Shown piece by piece: positions 6,732 through 13,241 of a stretch of 31,994 nt of DNA; position 1 is the first letter of the stretch, and each line of letters starts with the position of its first letter. The translations under genes and the position numbers were made by a program. Origin of the DNA: JARRJY01 sp037388705 (GTDB taxonomy: Bacteria > Pseudomonadota > Gammaproteobacteria > UBA6429 > Thiohalophilaceae); the NCBI GenBank assembly GCA_037388705.1, contig JARRJY010000029.1, forward strand, positions 1 through 31,994, in the 5' to 3' direction. The notes under the pieces are model-generated. The model was given only the letters and a program-made list of their open reading frames with translations, did not search any database and was not told where the DNA came from.

Positions 6732-8156
6732 TCATTGCACCGGGAATCGTTCCGACCAGTTTCCATCCGGTAAAAACTCGGCCCGCTGAATAATTTTGTT
6801 AGCCTGTTCTTTCATGCCCATGGCCATCAGGATCTGTGCTTTCAGCAGTAACGAGTTCTTGTCCTGGTTGGCGAGATTCAGTGCCTTATTGATGGTATTG
6901 AGTGCCTGCTGGTTTTGCCCGGTGATGTGTAACGTCATAGCAAGGTTGTGAAAGCCTTTCTGGTAGCTGGGATCGAGTTTTACAACCTGCTGGAAGTGAT
7001 GCAGGGATTGGTCATAGTTCTTTTTCTGGGCATAGAGTACGCCAAGATCATCATGGGCTTCGGCATTAGATGGGTTAAGCCTGATGGCTTGTTTCAGATC
7101 CTGCTCTGCGTGCTCCAGGTTACCAGCCCAGATATTTCTTACCCCGCGCTTGGTGTAGGCCAGTGAGCTGTCGGGGTTTCGCTTGATATATTGAGTGAGG
7201 TCCTGGATACCTTCCTTTACCTCGCCAGCGCGCCCCAGTGCCATACCGCGGCCAAAGTAGGCTTCGTCCAGTTTGTCGTCGAGCTTGAGGGCTGCGGTAT
7301 AGTCGGCGCTTGCTTTATTGAATTCATGGGCTGTGAAATAGGCTTTGCCGCGCTGCAGGTAGAGATGCGCGGGATTTTTTGAAGAAACTATTTGTTGGCT
7401 GAGAAGGGTAATCTGCTGTTCAATGTCTTCCTCTGTCAGGTTATTTGCCACGTAGTTGATGCCGGCCTTTTCGATAATGGCAGTGGTTACGTGTAGGCCA
7501 TGCAGCGGGTTAAGGTAGTGCTGGGCGCGTATGGGCAAGTGTTCAAAACAGGCCAGGTAAGCATCACCATTTAGCGTGGCAAGAGTGAACTTATCCTGGG
7601 TATAGAAATCATCTTCCATTAACGAGATGAATAAGGGTTCGTTGAAATAGCGACCCTTGCATTCTTCATAGATACGCGCTCCGCTGGCGTCAAACTGGCG
7701 GTAACTGTGAAACTCCCTGTCATGGTAGTGCAGGTTAACCAGGGTCTGGATGGGAGCGTTGCGATGTTCGGGTAAAAATGCCACCAGGTAGTCTCGTTGC
7801 AGCTGGTTATGCTGGTTATAGACATACACTTCAATAACATGAATTTGATCCGGCTTAGCTATTTCCCACTGGATTTTTGCCAGTAGCTGATCATTTTCAC
7901 TATTGTAATATTTCACCTCACGGTAAAAATCAGTTTTACCCCAGTAACCACCACGGGATGTTTTAGTGTATACGTCGTGTTTTGATAACTGGTAAAGATG
8001 CAGGGCATAGACGCGTTTAAAAAATTCATTCCAGCTGGAAATATGCTGATAATCAAGTTGCATGTATGCATTGCTGTCACGTGAAGCATGCGAGGAGAAA
8101 GCGATGGCCATTAACACTGCCAGTAAAAGCGTTCTTGTTATTGTCATTATTTTCAT
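6732..8156 (-). CDS. Exported tetratricopeptide-repeat protein
   Basis: 474 residues. The N-terminus has a signal peptide (hydrophobic core in TRTLLLAVLMAIAF, cleavage near SSHA, about residue 25). Residues 26-255 form a domain I do not recognise, rich in Tyr and His. From about 262 to 460 there are five to six TPR units (for example RGKAYFTAHEFNKASADYTA and DDLGVLYAQKKNYDQSLHHF), giving a superhelical protein-binding surface, probably in the periplasm. It is a single gene with no functional clue from its neighbours. Confidence 0.8.
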   Translation of the reverse strand: MKIMTITRTLLLAVLMAIAFSSHASRDSNAYMQLDYQHISSWNEFFKRVYALHLYQLSKHDVYTKTSRGGYWGKTDFYREVKYYNSENDQLLAKIQWEIAKPDQIHVIEVYVYNQHNQLQRDYLVAFLPEHRNAPIQTLVNLHYHDREFHSYRQFDASGARIYEECKGRYFNEPLFISLMEDDFYTQDKFTLATLNGDAYLACFEHLPIRAQHYLNPLHGLHVTTAIIEKAGINYVANNLTEEDIEQQITLLSQQIVSSKNPAHLYLQRGKAYFTAHEFNKASADYTAALKLDDKLDEAYFGRGMALGRAGEVKEGIQDLTQYIKRNPDSSLAYTKRGVRNIWAGNLEHAEQDLKQAIRLNPSNAEAHDDLGVLYAQKKNYDQSLHHFQQVVKLDPSYQKGFHNLAMTLHITGQNQQALNTINKALNLANQDKNSLLLKAQILMAMGMKEQANKIIQRAEFLPDGNWSERFPVQ

Positions 8157-8301
8157 GATGCATCCTTACTTTTTATCGGCGTTAGAAATTCATCCTGCTT
8201 CTAGGTATGAATGTTTTAGATTGCTTTTTATTCCCTTTTTTTCAAAATTTACGAAAAAAGAGTGGAATAAATCCCTGCATGGAAGGCTATTATTAATAAT
8301 A

Positions 8302-8320
8302 AAGAATGATAATCACTGCC
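8302..8320. promoter_or_regulatory. Possible Fur-like box
   Basis: The 19 bases AAGAATGATAATCACTGCC match about 13 of 19 positions of the classic Fur consensus, including the central ATGATAATCA. It lies about 65 bases before the TusA-like gene and in the divergent region shared with the TPR gene. The match is moderate and the region AT-rich, so this is tentative. Confidence 0.25.
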
Positions 8321-8384
8321 CGATATCTTTTCGGCGTGACGGGATCATTCTGTCAATTTAAAGTGACTGATAGGATTAGCAGGG

Positions 8385-8666
8385 ATGTGGCCTTTTAAAA
8401 AGCAAGAACAGAAGTCACCGATTTATGCGTCGACAACATTTGCAGATGGGGTGGCAATCATCGATGTACGTGGCCAGACCTGCCCTGGTTATTTACTGGC
8501 GATTAACCGGGCGGTGGATGACCTTGCGCTGGGTACCCGGGCGCAGTTGTTAATTACCTATCCGCCATGTGGCGATGATGTGAAGGCGTGGAGTAATGAA
8601 AGAAACATCCAGTATCTTGGCATGCGCCAGGATACGGATAAATGGGTTATTGAAATACAAAAATAA
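8385..8666 (+). CDS. TusA/SirA-like sulfur-carrier protein
   Basis: 93 residues with a short N-terminal extension (MWPFKKQEQ) and a TusA fold. The key motif is VRGQTCPGYLL (Cys about residue 33), where the persulfide-forming cysteine of the CP-x-x motif lies, followed by a second Cys in YPPCGDDVKAW. TusA proteins carry sulfane sulfur between enzymes for tRNA thiolation or sulfur oxidation. The CPGY form differs from E. coli TusA (CPxP) and suggests a paralogue rather than the tRNA-thiolation protein. It is convergent with a DsrC/TusE-type gene 8 bases away, a natural sulfur-relay partner. Confidence 0.82.
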   Translation: MWPFKKQEQKSPIYASTTFADGVAIIDVRGQTCPGYLLAINRAVDDLALGTRAQLLITYPPCGDDVKAWSNERNIQYLGMRQDTDKWVIEIQK

Positions 8667-8674
8667 TCATTTCA

Positions 8675-9007
8675 TTAACCGGTACTCCAGGTGCGGGGAC
8701 GTTGCATGCCGGCGAGCTTGCAGGCCTGCTTGACGTAGCCGTAGGGGAACAGTTCGAACAGGTGCTGCTTGGCGGCTTTCTTGTCGAAACCGTGGGCCTG
8801 GTTGAGGTGTTTGACCACGTGGCGCACGTCGGGGGCGACCTTGTGTTGCTGCCAGTAATCGCGCATGAAACACAGGATGCGCCAGTAATCTTCATTGAGT
8901 TCCAGCTGTTCTTCTTCGGCCATGAGCCGGGCCAGGCTTTCGTCCCAGTCCTCGGGGTCCACGATGTACCCTTCGTTGTCGCGTTGATAGTGTGTACTTA
9001 GCTGCAT
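8675..9007 (-). CDS. DsrC/TusE-family sulfur-relay protein lacking the terminal cysteine
   Basis: 110 residues, starting at the ATG complementary to 9005-9007, which has a strong GGAGGT ribosome-binding site. The family signature FPYGYVKQACKLAGMQRPR is at the C-terminus, so Cys96 corresponds to CysB of DsrC. The second, penultimate cysteine (CysA, eleven residues later in DsrC) is absent: position 107 is Trp and the protein ends WSTG. It therefore cannot form the intramolecular disulfide or trisulfide of true DsrC and belongs to the DsrC-like paralogues seen in sulfur-metabolising bacteria. It is divergent from a LysR regulator and convergent with a TusA-like gene. Confidence 0.85.
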   Translation of the reverse strand: MQLSTHYQRDNEGYIVDPEDWDESLARLMAEEEQLELNEDYWRILCFMRDYWQQHKVAPDVRHVVKHLNQAHGFDKKAAKQHLFELFPYGYVKQACKLAGMQRPRTWSTG

Positions 9008-9085
9008 GTCAGTACCTCCATATATATAAGTGTTTCCTACTATATCGGCGCATTTAGTGCTGGTAAAACGATATATTTTGCTATC

Positions 9086-9108
9086 TAATATCGATAATTT
9101 CGATATTA
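9086..9108. promoter_or_regulatory. Palindrome in the dsrC-like / lysR intergenic region (probable LysR operator)
   Basis: Perfect nine-base arms TAATATCGA (9086-9094) and TCGATATTA (9100-9108) with a five-base spacer, about 24 bases before the LysR start. It contains the T-N11-A spacing of LysR sites. The core ATATCG recurs nearby (at about 9042-9047), which suggests more than one half-site. That this regulator binds it is inferred from position. Confidence 0.55.
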
Positions 9109-9131
9109 AATGAGCGAGAGGGTTACCTGGC

Positions 9132-9965
9132 GTGGATATTGAACAGGCGCGGACTTTTCTGACCATTGCTGCCAACGGTAGCTTCGTGGAGGCTTCCCGC
9201 CAGTTGCACCTTACCCAGTCGACGGTGAGCGCCCGAATCCAGCGCCTCGAGGAAGAGCTGGATGCACGCTTGTTCGTCCGAAACCGCTCCGGTGCCAGCC
9301 TGACCCAGGACGGTCGCCGCTTCATGGAGCATGCCAAGCGCCTGGTGCTGACGGCCGAACAGGCGCGGCATGACATTGGTCTGCCGAGTCGTTACCGTGC
9401 CACCATCCGTATCGGGGGGCGTATTGCCCTGTGGGAAGGCCTGCTACCGCAATGGGTTGGCCGCATGCGGCAGGTTGCGCCGGATATTGCCATCCGCAGT
9501 GAGATCGGTTTCGAGGAAGATCTCATGCGCCACCTGGTCGAGGGCACACTGGATATCGGCCTGATGTACACACCGACGCATAACCCGGAACTGGTGGTGG
9601 AACACCTGTTTAATGAAAGCCTGGTGCTGGTCAGCAGCCGCGAGCATGACACGGGGCCGGGCGAGGATTACATCTACGTGGAATGGGGGCCGGGCTTTTA
9701 CGCGCAGCACGCCAAGCACTACCCTGACCTGGAACGACCCGCGCAGGTGGTGAACATAGGCTGGCTGGGAGTGCAGTTGATCCTGGAAAACGGTGGTAGC
9801 TGTTTTTTGCCGGCGCGTATGGCGCAGCCTTTTATTGAGGCCAGTTCACTGTTTCGCGTCAAAGAGTCACCGGAGTTTATTCACCCGGCATACCTGGTTT
9901 ACCCACGCGAATCCGACGTGGCGGACATAGAGCAGGCGCTGCAGCAATTGCGTGACCTGGTATAA
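9132..9965 (+). CDS. LysR-family transcriptional regulator
   Basis: 277 residues with a GTG start at 9132. The winged helix-turn-helix is at about 3-62 (IEQARTFLTIAANGSFVEAS, then LTQSTVSARI, the recognition helix), followed by a linker helix and a periplasmic-binding-protein-like effector domain (about 90-277). The length is slightly short for the family (about 300). It is divergent from the DsrC-like gene with a palindrome between them, the classic layout of a LysR regulator controlling its neighbour and itself. The effector is unknown; a sulfur compound is a guess from context. Confidence 0.92.
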   Translation: MDIEQARTFLTIAANGSFVEASRQLHLTQSTVSARIQRLEEELDARLFVRNRSGASLTQDGRRFMEHAKRLVLTAEQARHDIGLPSRYRATIRIGGRIALWEGLLPQWVGRMRQVAPDIAIRSEIGFEEDLMRHLVEGTLDIGLMYTPTHNPELVVEHLFNESLVLVSSREHDTGPGEDYIYVEWGPGFYAQHAKHYPDLERPAQVVNIGWLGVQLILENGGSCFLPARMAQPFIEASSLFRVKESPEFIHPAYLVYPRESDVADIEQALQQLRDLV

Positions 9966-10047
9966 AGTCGGCTGGTTTATTGGTACATTCAACGTATATT
10001 TAAAAAATATGTCAGGACATAACAATAACAAAACCACAGGGAAGGGA

Positions 10048-10419
10048 ATGCCAGTGATTTTCAGGCCATTAATATTGTTTTTACCAGCTGCCCTGGTGTT
10101 GCAATCATGCAGTACCTTTACGCAAGGCTCACGTGCCGATTTTGCCATACCGGGTTGTGAAAAGGCGTGGGTATCGGTTGCTGATACAAAAGGACTGACA
10201 GATCTGAAAACGCTGGTGGTGCATAACTGCCCCGAGTTATATGAACAGGGATGGCGTCTTAACGATAAAAGATTCAAACGTGACATCGTCAAGCCGCAAG
10301 CCTGCAGCCAGTCTTTCAAAAGCCTGGCAAAGACAAAGCAACTGGATAACGTGAAGTTTATGGTTACCCATAATTGCCCGGTGTTCTATCGACACGGCTG
10401 GATCATTCCCCCGAATTAA
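10048..10419 (+). CDS. Small lipoprotein with an internal Cys-containing duplication
   Basis: 123 residues starting at the ATG at 10048 (preceded by GGGAAGGG); the frame is open further upstream, but that part lacks signal-peptide character. The lipobox is LQSC with acylated C21. The mature part contains two homologous units: C37 to W69 and C86 to W118. Each has a Cys, then 24 residues later the Cys of HNCP, and then Y-x-x-G-W. The period is exactly 49 residues. Two intra-repeat disulfides are likely in the periplasm. I do not recognise the family and cannot assign a function. It follows the LysR gene by 82 bases. Confidence 0.75.
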   Translation: MPVIFRPLILFLPAALVLQSCSTFTQGSRADFAIPGCEKAWVSVADTKGLTDLKTLVVHNCPELYEQGWRLNDKRFKRDIVKPQACSQSFKSLAKTKQLDNVKFMVTHNCPVFYRHGWIIPPN

Positions 10420-10509
10420 CATGACAGGAAAAGTATAAAAATAGAGAATTTGGTATTTATTATCTGATGGGATATGTTTACAAAGTATAAAAACAATAAG
10501 GAGTACAAC

Positions 10510-10962
10510 ATGCTTAAGAATGCATCACTTTTATTAATCCTGTTTAGCCTGGTGGGTTGTGCCTCGGTACCAATGGGGGACCCGGCAGAGGACGCGAGGT
10601 TAAAAACTTTCCCGGTTAAACCCAATGTGGCGGGTGTATATATTTACCGCAATGAAACGTTGGGTGCTGCCATCACGATGCCAATAGAACTGGATGGCAA
10701 GAACCTGGGTCGAACAGCATCTAAAACGTACTTTTACGAGGAAGTGGCACCGGGTAAGCATTCAGTAACTTCCAGGGGCGAAAATGATGACACGCTTACG
10801 TTTGATGCGGTGGCCGGCAAACTGTATTTCATCTGGCAGGAAATCAAGATGGGTTTCTTCCAGCCGCGTACCAAGCTTCACCAGGTCGGTGATGAAGAAG
10901 GCAGGAAAGGGGTGCTTGAATCGAAATTGGCTGCCAAGGGTGGCAAGGCAAAAGCAGAATAA
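10510..10962 (+). CDS. DUF2846-like lipoprotein
   Basis: 150 residues from the ATG at 10510, which has AAGGAG seven bases upstream. The signal peptide ends in the lipobox LVGC, with acylation at Cys17. The mature region (VAGVYIYRNETLGAA, later LDGKNLGRTASKTYFYEEVAPG) matches the DUF2846 pattern: a small beta-rich domain that presents as a PEGA-like extracellular or periplasmic module. The tail is Lys/Ala-rich (KLAAKGGKAKAE). Function unknown. A GC-rich inverted repeat follows the stop codon. Confidence 0.75.
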   Translation: MLKNASLLLILFSLVGCASVPMGDPAEDARLKTFPVKPNVAGVYIYRNETLGAAITMPIELDGKNLGRTASKTYFYEEVAPGKHSVTSRGENDDTLTFDAVAGKLYFIWQEIKMGFFQPRTKLHQVGDEEGRKGVLESKLAAKGGKAKAE

Positions 10963-10970
10963 AATAAACC

Positions 10971-10995
10971 GGGCAGGGTATACATGGCTCTGCCC
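10971..10995 (+). repeat. Inverted repeat after the DUF2846-like gene
   Basis: GGGCAG (10971-10976) pairs with CTGCCC (10990-10995). It lies between two co-directional genes. Only a weakly T-rich sequence follows, so it is at best a poor terminator or an mRNA-end stabiliser. Confidence 0.4.
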
Positions 10996-11033
10996 TTCAT
11001 TCCTGACAATAATAACAACCAAGGATTTTTATT

Positions 11034-11564
11034 ATGAAGACGCAGGTCACGGCGTTTGGTTTCGAGGTCCTGGTTACCTACTTGCTGCCGGGTATCCTGG
11101 CCACCATGGCGGTGCTGGTCTGGCATGGTATCGATATCGAGGGGGCTAAGAAACTGGTGGCCTGGGCACAGGATGCCCAGTTTCTTAGCTCGTTCCTGTT
11201 ACTGGCTTCCTTTACCCTGTTTGGTGCCCTGATTGCCTCACTGCAGGCGTTCATTGAAGCCAACTTCCTGGACTGGCTGACATCAAGAATGCTGGATAAG
11301 GATCAGACCCAGTTCAACGTGGAATGGAATCACTATATTAATAACCTGCCCGAGAATTCTTACATTTCGAGGGTAGCATTGTATTTCCAGTTTGAAACAC
11401 GCATCGGGCTGGCCTCACTGATCCTGGGCTTTACCCTGTTCAAGGTTTCGCTCATTCATGCCGGGGTATTTATTTTACTGGGACTGGTGTTTTACTGGAT
11501 CGGCAGTTTACACCACCGGGAGCTGGGTGCGTTTCGCGAAAGTTTTTATAACGAGCATGCCTGA
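11034..11564 (+). CDS. Integral membrane protein of unknown function
   Basis: 176 residues with four likely transmembrane segments: about 10-30, 48-70, 121-140 and 144-160. A charged cytosolic or periplasmic loop with aromatic residues (FNVEWNHYINNLPENSY) lies between the second and third. There are no cysteines. I do not recognise the family. It is followed after 12 bases by a small zinc-ribbon membrane protein and then mscL, so a shared transcript and a membrane-stress context are possible. Confidence 0.7.
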   Translation: MKTQVTAFGFEVLVTYLLPGILATMAVLVWHGIDIEGAKKLVAWAQDAQFLSSFLLLASFTLFGALIASLQAFIEANFLDWLTSRMLDKDQTQFNVEWNHYINNLPENSYISRVALYFQFETRIGLASLILGFTLFKVSLIHAGVFILLGLVFYWIGSLHHRELGAFRESFYNEHA

Positions 11565-11576
11565 ACTGTTTTGGTA

Positions 11577-11804
11577 ATGTTTATTCCACCACCACTGCGA
11601 CTGAGTAAAAAATGTCAACGTTGTGGTTTGCGTTACCCTTTCAGGGCAGAGCAGTGTGTACATTGCAAGCATCTTTCCGATCGTGAAGTCGAGCAGCTTA
11701 AACAGAGAGTACAGCAACAAAACAAGGCCCACCGCAACCTGGGTATATTGTTTTTCTACATCGCCTTGCTGGTATTTATTGCTATGCTTTTATTTTCCCA
11801 ATAA
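11577..11804 (+). CDS. Small zinc-ribbon protein with one transmembrane segment
   Basis: 75 residues if the ATG at 11577 is used (a TTG at 11571 is in frame). Residues about 10-32 form a zinc ribbon with two CxxC knuckles, CQRC and CVHC. A charged, coiled-coil-like stretch (DREVEQLKQRVQQQNKAHR) follows, and one hydrophobic helix (ILFFYIALLVFIAMLLF) ends the protein. The layout suggests a tail-anchored protein with a cytosolic metal-binding head. It lies 24 bases before mscL, whose product carries a similar C-terminal ribbon. Confidence 0.7.
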   Translation: MFIPPPLRLSKKCQRCGLRYPFRAEQCVHCKHLSDREVEQLKQRVQQQNKAHRNLGILFFYIALLVFIAMLLFSQ

Positions 11805-11828
11805 CTCTTCTGGCACGGGGGATTGAAT

Positions 11829-12317
11829 ATGAAAATGATCCAGGAATTCAAAGAATTTGCCATCAAGGGTAACGTGGTGGATATGGGGGTAGGCATAGTC
11901 ATCGGTGCCGCGTTCACTTCTATTGTTAATTCACTGGTGACAGACATTGTTAATCCATTACTGGGAATGATTAGCACGGGCGCGGATTTTTCCCGTTGGT
12001 TTGTTGTTCTGAGAGAAGGTCACCAGGGCGGTGAATATAAGACCCTGTTACAGGCGCAGGCTGACAATGCGGTTACCCTGAATATCGGTTTATTTTTTAA
12101 CGCGGTTATCAGTTTCCTGATTGTCTCGCTGGTGCTGTTTTTCGTGATACGTGCCATCAATAAGCTGAAGCGGCCCGAGGAGGTCACAGCAGATCCCATC
12201 AAGACCAGGGAATGCCCGTTCTGTTTTTCAAATATTTCAACGCAGGCAACGCGTTGCCCCCATTGTACGTCGGAACTGCCAGGTCAATCTAAGCCACGAA
12301 TAGAGAGGGAGCTATGA
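11829..12317 (+). CDS. mscL: Large-conductance mechanosensitive channel with C-terminal zinc ribbon
   Basis: 162 residues starting at the ATG at 11829 behind a GGGGG ribosome-binding sequence. The N-terminal amphipathic helix and TM1 are canonical (KEFAIKGNVVDMGVGIVIGA, then F-x-x-I-V-N-S-L-V-x-D-I). A periplasmic loop follows, then TM2 (about 83-108). MscL opens under membrane tension to release solutes on osmotic downshock. The usual C-terminal helical bundle is replaced by a zinc ribbon, with CPFC near residue 130 and CPHC near 144. The stop overlaps the start of the next gene in ATGA, implying translational coupling. Confidence 0.95.
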   Translation: MKMIQEFKEFAIKGNVVDMGVGIVIGAAFTSIVNSLVTDIVNPLLGMISTGADFSRWFVVLREGHQGGEYKTLLQAQADNAVTLNIGLFFNAVISFLIVSLVLFFVIRAINKLKRPEEVTADPIKTRECPFCFSNISTQATRCPHCTSELPGQSKPRIEREL

Positions 12318-12673
12318 AAAAACACTACCAGGGAAGTTGTCATTGCGGTGCCATCAGGTTTTCCTTTGAAGGTGAGGAAATTACCAGGGGCTTACGATGT
12401 AATTGTTCCATTTGTGTACGCAAGGGTGCCATGATGTCACCGGAACCGATACCTGGAACCGAGCTGCAAATTGAAGCCAGCGAAGATGCCCTGGGGCTTT
12501 ACCAGTTCGATACAAAAATCGCCAGGCATTATTTCTGCAAACACTGCGGTATATACCCGTTTCATGAGACTATCCGGGCACCGGGACATTACCGGGTGAA
12601 CCTTGGTTGCCTGGAGGGTGTCGATCCGTTGTCACTGGAGTTTGATGTATTCGATGGCAAACATTTGCTTTGA
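12314..12673 (+). CDS. GFA-family (CENP-V/GFA domain) protein
   Basis: 119 residues forming one GFA domain. The zinc ligands are visible in order: CHCG (about 10-13), CNCSIC (about 29-34) and CKHCG (about 77-81). The family was named after glutathione-dependent formaldehyde-activating enzyme, but most members have unproven substrates, so I do not assign that reaction. Its start overlaps the mscL stop, and a glutathione-associated MAPEG protein follows 18 bases later, which makes a role in thiol or electrophile chemistry plausible. Confidence 0.85.
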   Translation: MKKHYQGSCHCGAIRFSFEGEEITRGLRCNCSICVRKGAMMSPEPIPGTELQIEASEDALGLYQFDTKIARHYFCKHCGIYPFHETIRAPGHYRVNLGCLEGVDPLSLEFDVFDGKHLL

Positions 12674-12691
12674 TTAAAAAAAGGAATTTTT

Positions 12692-13075
12692 ATGATCTCA
12701 GTTATTTACATTTCATTTTTTGCATTATTGATTGTGCGTTTATCATGGAACGTGGTCAGGTTAAGACGACAAAAGCGGATTGCACTGGGTGATGGGGGTG
12801 ACAAGGAGTTACAGAAAGCGATAGGCGCCATGGAAAATGCCTCGGAATATATTCCGATTACCATGCTGCTACTGGCTGCGGTTGAGATTAACGGCGCACC
12901 TTTGTGGCTGGTACATGTGCTGGGTGTAATATTTATGATCGGACGTTTTATGCATGCTTACGGTGTGGTGAATCGTTTTAAATGGCGTGTACAGGGCATG
13001 TGGATTACCGTGTTTATTATGAGTGCGCTGGTGGTTGCCAACCTGTTTTATCTTCCTTATGACAAAATTATCTGA
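12692..13075 (+). CDS. MAPEG-family membrane protein
   Basis: 127 residues with four transmembrane helices (about 2-20, 50-70, 73-92 and 103-120). The cytoplasmic loop holds the family signature AIGAMENASEYIP, with the R-x-N/E-x-x-E pattern replaced by M-E-N-A-x-E. Members include microsomal glutathione S-transferases and bacterial YecN-like proteins. It is the last gene of the run with mscL and GFA, followed by 166 bases of non-coding DNA. Confidence 0.88.
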   Translation: MISVIYISFFALLIVRLSWNVVRLRRQKRIALGDGGDKELQKAIGAMENASEYIPITMLLLAAVEINGAPLWLVHVLGVIFMIGRFMHAYGVVNRFKWRVQGMWITVFIMSALVVANLFYLPYDKII

Positions 13076-13107
13076 TGGTGAGATTAACTGGAATATATTT
13101 CGCCGAG

Positions 13108-13136
13108 GGAACTTCTCAACAATTCTGTCTGTTAAA
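13108..13136 (+). promoter_or_regulatory. Possible sigma-E-like promoter before the DUF748 gene
   Basis: GGAACTT at 13108-13114, a 16-base spacer, then GTTAAA at 13131-13136. The -35 is an exact match to the RpoE/AlgU element; the -10 differs from GTCAAA by one base. The downstream gene encodes an envelope protein, which suits sigma-E control. The leader would be about 100 bases. Confidence 0.3.
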
Positions 13137-13200
13137 TAAATACAAATACTAATGTTCTGGCAGAAATACGTCTGCTATTGTTAACAGTATATTTAACAGA
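13128..13200. repeat. Inverted repeat and three CTGTTAA sites upstream of the DUF748 gene
   Basis: Perfect 11-base arms TCTGTTAAATA (13128-13138) and TATTTAACAGA (13190-13200) are separated by 51 bases. A third copy of the CTGTTAA core is on the minus strand at 13181-13187, within GTTAACAG. The spacing suggests a looped or multi-site operator rather than an RNA stem. The regulator is unknown. Confidence 0.45.
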
Positions 13201-13241
13201 AATTTACAATCTGCTTCAGGTAAATCCGATAACCTCGATAT

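Noticed and set aside
9008..9376. Longer 233-residue form of the DsrC-like ORF
   Set aside because: The N-terminal 123 residues are antisense to the LysR gene and its promoter; the GGAGGT-preceded ATG at 9007 gives the normal family length.
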